Positions 7,771-15,948 are shown, counted from the stretch's first letter. The stretch: 20,800 nt of DNA from an uncultured Bacteroidales bacterium (GCA_937914945.1 CALGJF010000063.1:1-20800); one strand, 5' to 3'. The notes: a model not told the origin generated them from the letters alone. Translations and numbers: made by a program.

Positions 7771-9876
7771 GTGCCCGGTTTTGATATAAAGAATTATCCC
7801 CTCCTGAAATTGGCCCTGCCGCTGATTTTGGGAATTGTAATAGGGTGGCAGTGCAATGTCGATTGGTTGCACATTGCCACCTTGTTTGCTGTTTCGTTGT
7901 TGGCTGTGGCAGGTGGTTTTTCGTCGCGCCTGTCGGCTTGGCTGTTCGGTGCGGGCGCTATGGGTGTGATGCTTGCCGTGGGGTTGTTTGTTGTGTCGTG
8001 CGATAAAAAGAGTGTCGCTCCGCTATGGAGTGGCGACAAGTTTTTTTACGAGGCGCAATTGATGGAAAATCCCTATATGGGCGGTACTGCCACAAGAGCC
8101 CTTGCTTATGTTGTCGCTTGTGAGGAAAGGGATGGAGTGCGTGGCGAGGGGCTGGTGGAACTCTATTTTGCGAATAGCGTGGAGGCGGAATCCTTGCGTG
8201 TGGGCGAAAAAATATCTTTTGAGGCGGTTATAAAGAATCCTGCAAATGCGGGCAACCCTGCCGAATTCGATGCTGTGCGTTATATGCGTGTGAAGGGTGT
8301 CAGCGGTTCGTTGTACCTGCCTGTGGGCGGGTGGCACAGTTTGGGAATGGGCGACCTCTCGCTCTCTATGCGTGCGCTTGCATTGCGCAATAAAATACTT
8401 AAAATGTATGAGGGGCTGGGGTTCGAAGGCGATGCCCTGTCGTTGCTTGCAGCCTTTTCGGTTGGCGAGAAACGGGGTTTTACGCAAGAACTCAAAGAGG
8501 CATATGCCAATGCGGGCGTGAGTCATCTGCTGGCTCTGTCGGGCCTGCACCTTGGGCTTTTTTATGCTGTTGTTGCGGCTCTTTTTGCTTTTGTAGGCAA
8601 GGGATATAGGGCGATGGTTGTGCGCGAGTTTTTTGCTCTTCTCTTGCTTTGGGCCTTTGCTTTTGTTGCTGGGCTCACCCCTTCGGTGGTGCGGTCGGCA
8701 TTGTTGTTTACGCTTGTCATCGTGGGGCGTTGCTTGCGCAGGGATGGCTCAGCACTTAATTCCCTTGCTTTTGCGGCTGTGCTCATGCTCCTGTTCTCAC
8801 CGCGATTGCTTTTTGATGTGAGTTTTCAGCTATCCTTTTCGGCTGTGCTTGCCATTCTGCTTGTTACTCCGTGGCTGCAAGGTGTTTTCGCGTGTGAGAA
8901 ACATGGCAGTGTATATAATTATGCAGTGTCGTTGCTTGCGGCCTCGCTTGCCGCGCAGGTGGGTACTTTGCCGTTTGTATGGTACTATTTCGGTACTTTC
9001 CCGCTTTATTTCCTTTTTGCCAATGTTTTGCTTGTGCCGCTTGCCACGCTGCTGATGATACTTGTGGTGGCGCTGTGGCTGTTTGCTCCCATATCCTTTT
9101 TGCAACAGATAATAGCTTGGGCTGCTGCCTGCATGCTTGCCTTGATGAATTGGTTGGTGGAACTCTTTGCTTCGTTGCCTGTTGCCTCATTTATGTTACC
9201 TCGGGTTGATGTACCTGGCGCTTGTTTTGCGGCTCTATCGCTCTTTTTCTTCTTTTATGGAGTGATAAACAGAAAATATCTGTTTCCCATTTTAGTCGTT
9301 CTCTCGGCGGTGGTGGTGCTGTTGTTGAATATTTTCGTATCCGGCAATGGCGAAAAGAAGGATTCGTTACTCTTTTTTAACAATGCCAAATCGGGCGTTG
9401 TGCTTTTGTTGCCGGCGGGCGGTGGGGCTTATGTGGTTTCCTCTGTTCCGCAATTCGATTCCGATGCCGACAGGGTGTTTGAACCTTATGTAAAGCGCGA
9501 GGGATTGGAACCGGTGCAGTGGCTCTCGCCCATGCATGCCGAAGACTGCGCCGGGTATTCCAATGGGCTTATATCATTCGCAGGGCTGCGTGTGCAGATG
9601 CTTGCCGATGATTGTTGGATGGGCGATACGCTGCAACATCCTATGGATGCCGTGTGGCTGTGTCGTGGTTTTTTAGGCTCGGTGAAACGTCTGATTGAGG
9701 TCTATCCCGCATCCTGTATAATTCTCGACGGCTCGCTCTACGAAGGCAGCCGTCGCAGGCTGTTGCGCGAGTGCAGTGCGGCAGGTGTTGGTTGTATCGA
9801 TATTTCGCAACTTGGCGCTGTAATGGTGAAAGGTGGTGATGGCTCCTTCTCGGTGGAGACTATGCGAGGGAAATAA
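7771..9876 (+). CDS. comEC: ComEC/Rec2-family DNA-uptake channel protein
   Basis: Inner-membrane protein of the ComEC/Rec2 family, the channel that brings single-stranded DNA into the cytoplasm during natural transformation. The N-terminus has two or three membrane segments (about 13-75), followed by an OB-like periplasmic region (about 85-190, DUF4131-like). The core carries the family signature GVSHLLALSGLHLG at 249-262 and about eight further membrane helices to about residue 523. The C-terminal 175 residues occupy the place of the metallo-beta-lactamase domain, but the HxHxDH site is replaced by PMHAEDC (587-593), so it is probably catalytically dead, as is common for short Bacteroidales ComEC. 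The start is GTG at 7771, 6 bp after the rpe stop; an upstream alternative would run into rpe. Whether this organism is transformable is unknown. Confidence 0.92.
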   Translation: MPGFDIKNYPLLKLALPLILGIVIGWQCNVDWLHIATLFAVSLLAVAGGFSSRLSAWLFGAGAMGVMLAVGLFVVSCDKKSVAPLWSGDKFFYEAQLMENPYMGGTATRALAYVVACEERDGVRGEGLVELYFANSVEAESLRVGEKISFEAVIKNPANAGNPAEFDAVRYMRVKGVSGSLYLPVGGWHSLGMGDLSLSMRALALRNKILKMYEGLGFEGDALSLLAAFSVGEKRGFTQELKEAYANAGVSHLLALSGLHLGLFYAVVAALFAFVGKGYRAMVVREFFALLLLWAFAFVAGLTPSVVRSALLFTLVIVGRCLRRDGSALNSLAFAAVLMLLFSPRLLFDVSFQLSFSAVLAILLVTPWLQGVFACEKHGSVYNYAVSLLAASLAAQVGTLPFVWYYFGTFPLYFLFANVLLVPLATLLMILVVALWLFAPISFLQQIIAWAAACMLALMNWLVELFASLPVASFMLPRVDVPGACFAALSLFFFFYGVINRKYLFPILVVLSAVVVLLLNIFVSGNGEKKDSLLFFNNAKSGVVLLLPAGGGAYVVSSVPQFDSDADRVFEPYVKREGLEPVQWLSPMHAEDCAGYSNGLISFAGLRVQMLADDCWMGDTLQHPMDAVWLCRGFLGSVKRLIEVYPASCIILDGSLYEGSRRRLLRECSAAGVGCIDISQLGAVMVKGGDGSFSVETMRGK

Positions 9877-9894
9877 TGTTTTTATCTCTTCTCC

Positions 9895-9925
9895 TTGCTT
9901 AAAAAACGGCTTTTTCCTATCTTCG
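9895..9925 (+). promoter_or_regulatory. Candidate promoter of the DHH phosphoesterase gene
   Basis: TTG at 9895-9897, then a 20-bp spacer, then TATCTTCG at 9918-9925. The -7 box is identical to the one before rpe, and the ATG follows 21 bp downstream. It lies in the 70-bp gap after comEC. Confidence 0.6.
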
Positions 9926-9946
9926 CATAAATAAATAATCAACACA

Positions 9947-10981
9947 ATGCTCGAATGGTTAATACCCCAAGCGCAGATGGAGGCTCTGCGTGCTGTAATT
10001 GATGAAAATGATAAATTTGTGGTTGTGGCGCACAAGAACCCCGATGGCGATGCAGTGGGTTCTTCGCTTGCAATGATGCTGTACCTGCGCAGCTTGGGTA
10101 AAACTGCCGATGTGGTATTGCCCAACGCTTTCCCCGATTTCCTTGCCTGGCTTCCGTCGGCCGATGATGTGATTGTGCATGAAACTGCTGCCGAGCGTGC
10201 CTGTGAGCTTGTTGCTGCAGCGCAAGTAATCCTTTGTCTCGATTTCAATTCGCCCTCGCGTCTGGGGCCGTTGGGCGAGTCGCTCTGCTCGTCATCGGCC
10301 ATAAAAGTGTTGATAGACCATCATTTATACCCCGAGGAGGGCTTCTTTTCGCTCATGCTGTCGGCACCCGAGGCCTGCTCTACTGCCGAATTGGTGTATC
10401 GTGTGATATACCGTCTCTCGTCCCTGCGGGCGTTGTCGCTTGATGTGGCACAGGCTATATACACCGCCATGATGACCGATACAGGCTCTTTTGCATACGC
10501 CTCGAACCGCAAAGATATATACCTTATAGTGGCCGAGCTTATAGCAGCGGGCGTTGATAAGGATTTGATTTACAGACGGGTTTTCTATAACGCCTCTACA
10601 TCGCGCTTGCGGCTGATGGGCTATGTGCTATATAAGAAAATGAAGATATACTCCCGCATGAATGCGGCACTCATAACATTGTCTTATGACGAGCTCATGC
10701 ATTTCAAGGTGCAAAAAGGCGATACCGAGGGGCTTGTGAATATGCCGTTGCAGAAGAAGGGGGTGCGTTTATCCTGTTTCCTGCGCGAAGAGCAACCGGG
10801 CAAGATTAATGTGTCGTTGCGCAGCGTGGGCGATTTCCCATGCAACACGCTTGCTGCCGAATACTTTGGCGGTGGCGGCCACAAGAATGCTTCGGGTGGT
10901 GAGGTACACGATACCATGGATGCTGCCGTGGAAAAATTTGTGAGGGCGATGAACACTTATAGAAAAGAACTTACCGAGTGA
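9947..10981 (+). CDS. nrnA: DHH/DHHA1 phosphoesterase, NrnA-like nanoRNase/pAp phosphatase
   Basis: Cytosolic metal-dependent phosphoesterase of the DHH superfamily. Family members of this length (about 320-345 residues) degrade very short RNA oligonucleotides and dephosphorylate 3'-phosphoadenosine 5'-phosphate. The DHH domain contains H29, D33 and D35 (AHKNPDGDA), D99 (CLDFNS), the D124-H125-H126 triad, and D178 (MMTDTGSF), which together form the two-metal site. The C-terminal DHHA1 domain ends in the substrate-binding GGGGHKNASGG motif at 308-318. No Shine-Dalgarno is seen; the ATG at 9947 follows a good promoter. The gene sits between comEC and the lipoprotein gene, an arrangement I recall as common in Bacteroidales. 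Activity on nanoRNA versus pAp versus cyclic dinucleotide breakdown products cannot be told from sequence. Confidence 0.9.
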   Translation: MLEWLIPQAQMEALRAVIDENDKFVVVAHKNPDGDAVGSSLAMMLYLRSLGKTADVVLPNAFPDFLAWLPSADDVIVHETAAERACELVAAAQVILCLDFNSPSRLGPLGESLCSSSAIKVLIDHHLYPEEGFFSLMLSAPEACSTAELVYRVIYRLSSLRALSLDVAQAIYTAMMTDTGSFAYASNRKDIYLIVAELIAAGVDKDLIYRRVFYNASTSRLRLMGYVLYKKMKIYSRMNAALITLSYDELMHFKVQKGDTEGLVNMPLQKKGVRLSCFLREEQPGKINVSLRSVGDFPCNTLAAEYFGGGGHKNASGGEVHDTMDAAVEKFVRAMNTYRKELTE

Positions 10982-11050
10982 TGACTCTGCCCCCTGCTTG
11001 GTTGTTTGTGTTACATAATTGGTAATAAAAATAAAAAATCTTAATTTATC

Positions 11051-11081
11051 TTTGCTCTTTCATTGTAAAATTGTATTTTTG
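11051..11081 (+). promoter_or_regulatory. Consensus Bacteroidota promoter of the lipoprotein-glmM pair
   Basis: TTTG at 11051-11054, a 19-bp spacer and TATTTTTG at 11074-11081 match the -33/-7 consensus exactly. Transcription would start around 11088, leaving an AT-rich leader of about 44 nt before the ATG at 11132. Confidence 0.75.
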
Positions 11082-11131
11082 AATGATTTTGAGTGCAAGA
11101 CTCCAAATATTGAAAAGATAATAAAAATACT

Positions 11132-11776
11132 ATGATTAATAACCGTTGGTTTTTAGTGCTGTTGATGCCGTTGTTCGCAATCCTTTTTACGGCATGTGAT
11201 GAGGGTGTCTCGTATTCGGATATGAAGGATAGAGAGCATGATGCGATACATAATTTTATATTATCCAAAGGTATCAGCGTTATTTCTAAAAGTAAATTCC
11301 TAGAACAGGATTCAATAACCAATGTCGAGAATAACGAATACGTGCTCCTCGATAATGTGTATGTGCAGTTTGTGAAGAATCCCAATCCCCGCAGAGAGGA
11401 GTATAAGGATATCGTTTCAAAAAAGATAGGCAAAAACCAATCTATGAATCTGATGGTAAAATACTCCGAGTATAGCATCATGGACGAGGAGACACTCACC
11501 GATAATAAAAACGTGGCCACTCATGATGAGATGACAGTTACGCAGAAGGACGATATATATACAGCCTCTTTTTCGTCGGGTGTAATGCTTGAGACATACG
11601 GAACAACCGCAGTGCCCACGGGTTGGTTGGTTGCAATGCCTTACCTCTATTTCACCCGCAGCCAGGCCAATCATGCCGAGATAAACATTATTGTACCACA
11701 TACCGAGGGTACAACCACAGCGGCCACTTATGTGTATCCCTGTTTTTACAACATAAAATTCTATCCCGAACAATAA
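11132..11776 (+). CDS. Lipoprotein resembling DUF4827
   Basis: Predicted envelope lipoprotein of 214 residues, function unknown. The first 22 residues form a lipoprotein signal peptide ending in the lipobox LFTAC, with C22 as the acylated cysteine. The mature part is beta-rich and contains no catalytic motif I recognise. The general character (HDAIHNFILSKGISVISKSKFLEQD near the start, a GTTAVPTGWLVAMPYL segment later) and its position between a DHH phosphoesterase and glmM fit the Bacteroidales DUF4827 lipoproteins, which look distantly FKBP-like; this assignment is from memory. glmM starts 20 bp after its stop, so the two probably form one operon under the promoter at 11051-11081. Confidence 0.75.
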   Translation: MINNRWFLVLLMPLFAILFTACDEGVSYSDMKDREHDAIHNFILSKGISVISKSKFLEQDSITNVENNEYVLLDNVYVQFVKNPNPRREEYKDIVSKKIGKNQSMNLMVKYSEYSIMDEETLTDNKNVATHDEMTVTQKDDIYTASFSSGVMLETYGTTAVPTGWLVAMPYLYFTRSQANHAEINIIVPHTEGTTTAATYVYPCFYNIKFYPEQ

Positions 11777-11796
11777 CCTACTAATTAAAAACTTAT

Positions 11797-13185
11797 ATGA
11801 CACTTATTAAATCTATCTCAGGTATCAGAGGTACCATCGGTGGCAGAGCCGATGAAGGCTTGACTCCTCTTGATGTGGTGAAATTGACTTCGGCCTATGC
11901 AGCGCTGATTCGTAAGACAACAACCAAAACAAGCAACAAGATTGTTGTTGGTCGTGATGCTCGTTTGTCGGGTAGCATGGTAAACAAAATCGTTTGCGGT
12001 ACCCTTATGGGTATGGGCTTCGATGTTGTTGACATAGGTCTTGCTTCTACCCCCACAACCGAGGTTGCCGTAACAATGGAAGATGCTTGCGGTGGTATCA
12101 TCCTCACAGCAAGCCATAACCCCCGTCAGTGGAACGCTCTCAAATTGTTGAACGAGAAGGGCGAGTTCCTGAATGCAGCCGAGGGTAAGGAGGTTCTTCG
12201 CATTGCCGAGGCCGAGGAGTTCGATTATGCCGATGTGGAGACACTTGGCAAATACCGCCTCGATGAGACATATGACGAGAAACACATTGATGCAGTTCTC
12301 TCGCTTCCTTTGGTAGATGTTGAGGCTATAAAGGCTGCCGGTTTCAAGGTGGCTATCGACTGCGTGAACTCGGTTGGTGGTGTTATCCTTCCCCGCCTGT
12401 TCGAGAAACTCGGTATCACAAAGGTAGATAAATTGTATTGTGAGCCTACGGGCGATTTCCAGCACAATCCCGAGCCTCTTGCAAAGAACCTTGGCGATAT
12501 CATGGGGCTTATGGCAAAGGGTGGCAACGATGTTGCCTTTGTGGTGGACCCCGACGTGGATCGCTTGGCAATCATTTGCGAGAATGGCGAGATGTACGGC
12601 GAGGAATATACCCTTGTAACCGTAGCCGACTATGTATTGAAACATACTCCCGGTAACACAGTATCAAACCTCAGTTCGACACGTGCTTTGCGCGATGTTA
12701 CCGTGGCACATGGCTGCGAGTACGCTGCATCGGCAGTGGGCGAGGTGAACGTGGTTACCAAGATGCGCGAGACCAACGCCGTAATAGGTGGCGAGGGTAA
12801 TGGTGGAGTAATCTATCCCGCTTGCCACGCAGGCCGCGACGCTCTCGTAGGTATCTGCTTGTTCCTCAGCCATCTTGCACACGAGAAAAAGACAGTGAGC
12901 GAGTTGCGTGCCACATATCCCGCATACTTTATGGGCAAGAATCGTATTGACTTGAAGCCCGGTAGCGATGTTGATGCAATCCTTGAGAAGATTAAGGCTA
13001 CATATGCAGGCAAGGCCGAGATTAACACCATCGACGGTGTGAAGCTCGACTTCCCCGACAAATGGGTACACTTGCGCAAGAGCAACACCGAGCCCATTGT
13101 TCGTATCTACTCAGAAGGCCCCACACAGGAGGCTGCCGATGCTATCGGTGAGGAGATTCTTGCACTTGCAAACAGCTTGATGTAA
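11797..13185 (+). CDS. glmM: Phosphoglucosamine mutase
   Basis: Alpha-D-phosphohexomutase of 462 residues, most likely converting glucosamine 6-phosphate to glucosamine 1-phosphate for UDP-GlcNAc, and so peptidoglycan and LPS, synthesis. All four family motifs are present: the phosphoserine loop TASHNP with S106; the metal-binding DPDVDR with D251, D253 and D255; the sugar-recognition loop GGEGNGG at 331-337; and the phosphate-binding RKSNTEPIVRIY from 427. The N-terminal SISGIRGTIGG is typical of the Bacteroidota version. A phosphomannomutase or phosphoglucomutase role is the alternative, but the GEGNGG loop favours GlmM. It is followed by a strong terminator at 13204-13242. Confidence 0.92.
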   Translation: MTLIKSISGIRGTIGGRADEGLTPLDVVKLTSAYAALIRKTTTKTSNKIVVGRDARLSGSMVNKIVCGTLMGMGFDVVDIGLASTPTTEVAVTMEDACGGIILTASHNPRQWNALKLLNEKGEFLNAAEGKEVLRIAEAEEFDYADVETLGKYRLDETYDEKHIDAVLSLPLVDVEAIKAAGFKVAIDCVNSVGGVILPRLFEKLGITKVDKLYCEPTGDFQHNPEPLAKNLGDIMGLMAKGGNDVAFVVDPDVDRLAIICENGEMYGEEYTLVTVADYVLKHTPGNTVSNLSSTRALRDVTVAHGCEYAASAVGEVNVVTKMRETNAVIGGEGNGGVIYPACHAGRDALVGICLFLSHLAHEKKTVSELRATYPAYFMGKNRIDLKPGSDVDAILEKIKATYAGKAEINTIDGVKLDFPDKWVHLRKSNTEPIVRIYSEGPTQEAADAIGEEILALANSLM

Positions 13186-13203
13186 TAGTCATTTCTATAA
13201 AAG

Positions 13204-13242
13204 TCATAGGGCAGGTTCGACGAACCTGCCCTATGATTTTTT
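13204..13242 (+). terminator. Intrinsic terminator after glmM
   Basis: An almost unbroken palindrome (13204-13219 pairing with 13221-13236), GC-rich in the middle with AGGGCAGGTT, is followed by six T. It lies 19 bp after the glmM stop and closes the plus-strand block that starts at rpe. Confidence 0.92.
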
Positions 13243-13388
13243 ATAGGTTTTCTTTGCTTTCAAACCTCTAACTATAACGAGCTTGCGTAGCATGTTTTTG
13301 TTTTTTCTCCTATATTTTATTGCTGTTCTAATTTAATTTTATAAACTTTGTAGCAATGCTAAAAATATAATATAAAATCAAAAGTTTT

Positions 13389-13889
13389 ATGAAAAAGATT
13401 CTTTGTGCAATTTTATTGTTTTTCTGTTTTGCTAGTTATGGTTTTGCACAACAAACCATAGAGTATTGCTGTACTCATTATTACAAAAATAGTGTTAAAA
13501 TGAAACTCGAAAAACCAATTTTTTGCTATATAACATTTACGGATAATTATAATCGACTATATAAATCAGATGAATATGGTAATGCTACTGATTTGGATAA
13601 TGGTCGTCCATGTGTTTTTAAGTTTACAAAAAGAGAAAGCGACTATAATATATATAAAATAGATTCTTCTCTATACATTGAAAGACGTGCATATGGCAAT
13701 TTTGATAATACACCATTGTTTCAACCCACTTATAAATTTTCCGTAGATTTATCAGTGTATAATTTTGTGCCCAATCCTAGCGTGGCGGGTTTCTTTTATG
13801 GAATTATGGTATATAAACGCGTAACCAAAGCCGAAAAAGAGGCTATTTTACGTGAATATGAAGAAAGCCTGCCAAAATTATTGCAATGA
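13389..13889 (+). CDS. Small secreted protein, unknown function (first of a pair)
   Basis: A 166-residue protein not recognised as a known family. Residues 1-20 form a clear signal peptide ending FASYGFA before QQ, so the product is exported, and without a lipobox cysteine. The mature protein is rich in Tyr, Lys and Phe and has four cysteines (C27, C28, C46 and one near 71). It contains the segment YITFTDN...YKSDEYG (47-64), which recurs in the next gene, as does a later Y-x-FSVD. The last 20 residues look helical and charged. The coding sequence is visibly more AT-rich than its neighbours, suggesting different ancestry or weak selection. Its stop overlaps the next start in ATGA, so translation is probably coupled. 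The 203-bp gap from glmM contains a terminator and a weak AAACTTTG -7-like box at 13343-13350. Confidence 0.8.
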   Translation: MKKILCAILLFFCFASYGFAQQTIEYCCTHYYKNSVKMKLEKPIFCYITFTDNYNRLYKSDEYGNATDLDNGRPCVFKFTKRESDYNIYKIDSSLYIERRAYGNFDNTPLFQPTYKFSVDLSVYNFVPNPSVAGFFYGIMVYKRVTKAEKEAILREYEESLPKLLQ

Positions 13890-14635
13890 GAAACGCATTG
13901 TTGTTGGTTTTGCTGTCTGTTACCGCGCTCTTAAATGCCCAAACATATTTCTATAAACTATCGGCAGTGGTGGAAAATGGCAATCGCAGTGCAGGTAATG
14001 GCAGTGGAATATACGTTACATTTACTGATAAAGGTTGCTACGATTCCGATATAGAGGGTTGCACAATGAATAACGGCTTTCTCAATTTGCAATTAAAAGG
14101 AGAAGGTAAAATACAATACAAGGGTACATCTTATTGGGGCGCTGCCGAGTATATCTTTTCTGTCGATTACAAGTTGCTAAATGTAATAGCAGGTAATTGC
14201 ATTTATATTTATAACAAGAGTAATAGTTCGACACAGCGTGTTTCTACGTATTGCGGAGCAAAAGCAACTAAAAGCAGTGCTCATGTGAACCCTGTGCATG
14301 CAGGTGGCGCTGTGGGCATTGGTGTTGTGGGAGATAATAACGAATATCGTGGTAAGCTGTCCCCCGAACAATATCGCGAGCATTATGCGAGGTGGGAGGA
14401 GCAGGCAAAGTCGTGCTATGAGAGTTTGGTGGATATTGTAAATGTTGGCAATGGTGACGAGTCGCACATAAATAAGTACAAAGCAGATGAATCGGTAGCC
14501 CATCAATCGAGTCTGCGGACACTGTTGATTCGCCTTCAAGGGGAAATGCGCAAGGTGCGTAGCGAGGCTGCTTCGTATGGAGTAACTATTATGCAATCGC
14601 GCTGGGAAACATGCTCACCTCCTTCCCGTTATTAA
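13886..14635 (+). CDS. Small secreted protein, unknown function (second of a pair)
   Basis: A 249-residue exported protein of unknown function. The signal peptide is residues 1-18 (LLLVLLSVTALLNA, then QT). The N-terminal half carries YVTFTDKGCYDSDIEG (43-58) and later YIFSVD, parallel to segments of the upstream protein, so the two look like diverged relatives. A Gly/His-rich stretch follows (HVNPVHAGGAVGIGVVG), then a charged, probably helical C-terminal half (SPEQYREHYARWEEQAKSCYESL, RLQGEMRKVRSEAASYG) that its partner lacks. The start ATG lies inside the ATGA overlap with the upstream stop. A long hairpin just downstream serves as terminator. Location, periplasmic or extracellular, cannot be decided. 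Confidence 0.82.
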   Translation: MRNALLLVLLSVTALLNAQTYFYKLSAVVENGNRSAGNGSGIYVTFTDKGCYDSDIEGCTMNNGFLNLQLKGEGKIQYKGTSYWGAAEYIFSVDYKLLNVIAGNCIYIYNKSNSSTQRVSTYCGAKATKSSAHVNPVHAGGAVGIGVVGDNNEYRGKLSPEQYREHYARWEEQAKSCYESLVDIVNVGNGDESHINKYKADESVAHQSSLRTLLIRLQGEMRKVRSEAASYGVTIMQSRWETCSPPSRY

Positions 14636-14646
14636 TTATCTTATTC

Positions 14647-14697
14647 TTATATACGTATAACAGGTTGCTCAACGAGCAACCTGTTATACGTATATAA
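14647..14697. terminator. Long shared hairpin between convergent genes
   Basis: A perfect 24-bp stem (14647-14670 with 14674-14697) and a 3-nt AAC loop lie between the small secreted pair and hemW. The right arm contains the hemW stop codon (14684-14686) and its last four codons. Neither side has a strong T tract, so it may act as a bidirectional barrier or a 3'-end stabiliser as much as a classical terminator. Confidence 0.8.
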
Positions 14698-15814
14698 ACT
14701 CCCTTATCACCGCATCGCTCACAAAAATACCTTTTGGGGTAAGGGCAAGGTTGCCGTCGGGCCTCTCTTGCAGGTTGCCGCATGCAATCTCCTTGCGCGC
14801 AGCCCTCATCATGTAGTTATATAAGGTGTTGCCGAACTTCTCTCTAACCCATAAGGTGGGCAGTCCGTCGGCTGTGCGCAGGCGGGTGAGCATTGCGTCG
14901 TTATAGCGTTCCTCGGTGGTCAGTTGCTCCACTTCAAAAACAGGGGTGTTGTTATTTACTCCTTTTATATATTGTGCAACATCGGCAATGTTCCAGCCGC
15001 GCGAGGTGCCGTCGTAGGAGTGTGCGCCGGCTCCACAACCTATGTAGGGCACATCGTGCCAATAGCTGCTGTTGTGGCGGCTTTCGTATCCGGGGAGTGC
15101 GAAGTTTGATATTTCGTAGTGGCGGTAGCCGGCTCCATTCATAGCCTCTATGAGCATATTAAATTGTGTGATGTTCTCCTCCTCGCTCAATTCTTTTATA
15201 TATCCTTTTTGCAGGGCGTGGTAGAGTGGAGTGCCCTCCTCGTATGTGAGGTTATAGGCCGATAGGTGCTCGGGGTGCAGTGCTATTGCGCTTTGCAGGT
15301 CGGCAGCCCATTGTTCGGGGGTGGAGGCGGGGAGGGCAAACATAAGGTCGATGCTTACGTTGCGAAATCCGGCGGCGCGTGCATTGTTCACTGCCTGCCG
15401 TGCCCCTTCGGCAGTGTGGCGTCGGCCGAGTTTTTGCAGCTGCTCGTCGCTGAAACTCTGCACGCCCATGCTTATGCGGTTGAATCCTTGCCGTGCAAGC
15501 ATCGCTGTGTAGGCGGGTGTGAGATCGTCGGGGTTGCACTCAATGGTTATCTCGGGCTCGGGTGCAATGCGGTAGTTGTCGTGTATGCTTTTAAGGATGC
15601 TTGCAAGGTGCTCTTCGGTTAATAGCGATGGGGTGCCGCCGCCAAAGTATATGGTCTCAACAGCTTCGCCACCGGCATACTCTTGGCGCAGTTGCAGTTC
15701 GCGACACAGGGCTGCCGTGTAGCTATCGTGCATGCTGTGCAGTGTGGTGGAGTAGAAGGCGCAGTAGCGGCACCTCTGCTTGCAGAATGGTATGTGTATG
15801 TATATGCCCGCCAT
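14684..15814 (-). CDS. hemW: Radical SAM heme chaperone HemW
   Basis: Radical SAM protein of 376 residues, formerly often annotated as oxygen-independent coproporphyrinogen III oxidase, now regarded as a heme chaperone that binds heme and passes it to membrane targets. The iron-sulfur cluster motif is C11-x3-C15-x2-C18 near the N-terminus, with Phe20 where HemN dehydrogenases have a fourth cysteine; this and the short length support HemW over HemN. Other family marks are GGGTPS (58-63), ECNPDD, GVQSFSDEQLQKLGRRH and the C-terminal HemN_C-type region with SRHNSSYWHDVPYIGCGAGAHS. The ATG at 15814 places IYIHIPFC at the start, as expected. It is divergent from the EF-G2 gene across 134 bp, and convergent with the small secreted pair through a hairpin overlapping its stop. 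Confidence 0.93.
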   Translation of the reverse strand: MAGIYIHIPFCKQRCRYCAFYSTTLHSMHDSYTAALCRELQLRQEYAGGEAVETIYFGGGTPSLLTEEHLASILKSIHDNYRIAPEPEITIECNPDDLTPAYTAMLARQGFNRISMGVQSFSDEQLQKLGRRHTAEGARQAVNNARAAGFRNVSIDLMFALPASTPEQWAADLQSAIALHPEHLSAYNLTYEEGTPLYHALQKGYIKELSEEENITQFNMLIEAMNGAGYRHYEISNFALPGYESRHNSSYWHDVPYIGCGAGAHSYDGTSRGWNIADVAQYIKGVNNNTPVFEVEQLTTEERYNDAMLTRLRTADGLPTLWVREKFGNTLYNYMMRAARKEIACGNLQERPDGNLALTPKGIFVSDAVIREFIYV

Positions 15815-15831
15815 CGGTTTTCTTTTGTGTG

Positions 15832-15839
15832 CGAAGATA
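15832..15839 (-). promoter_or_regulatory. Candidate -7 element of hemW
   Basis: On the minus strand this reads TATCTTCG, the same box as before rpe and the DHH phosphoesterase gene. It ends 17 bp upstream of the hemW ATG. The -33 region is T-rich but lacks a clean TTTG. Confidence 0.5.
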
Positions 15840-15877
15840 CTTTTTTTATCTCTTTTTTGAAAAACCTTTCAAATCTA

Positions 15878-15909
15878 TTTGCTTATCTACTCAAAAATTC
15901 CTACATTGC
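15878..15909 (+). promoter_or_regulatory. Candidate promoter of the EF-G2 gene
   Basis: TTTG at 15878-15881 and TACATTGC at 15902-15909, separated by 20 bp, approximate the TTTG/TAnnTTTG consensus. The ATG follows 39 bp later. In Bacteroides thetaiotaomicron the equivalent gene is reported to be strongly induced under carbon limitation by the Cur (BT4338) regulator; no specific operator can be pointed to here. Confidence 0.45.
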
Positions 15910-15948
15910 TACCGCTTTAATAACAAACTAACCAAAATAGCAAATAAT

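Noticed and set aside
11818..12645. 275-codon minus-strand open frame opposite glmM
   Set aside because: It is the shadow of a strongly conserved gene; the His/Cys-rich composition is typical of antisense frames and no promoter is visible.
13186..13388. Small RNA or riboswitch between glmM and the secreted pair
   Set aside because: Apart from the terminator hairpin I see no conserved riboswitch core, only AT-rich leader sequence.
15601..15948. In-frame upstream extension of the EF-G2 reading frame (116 extra codons)
   Set aside because: It lies antisense to the start of hemW, its translation is Cys/Arg-rich and unlike any EF-G N-terminus, and both candidate promoters fall inside it. The ATG at 15949 gives the normal N-terminus.
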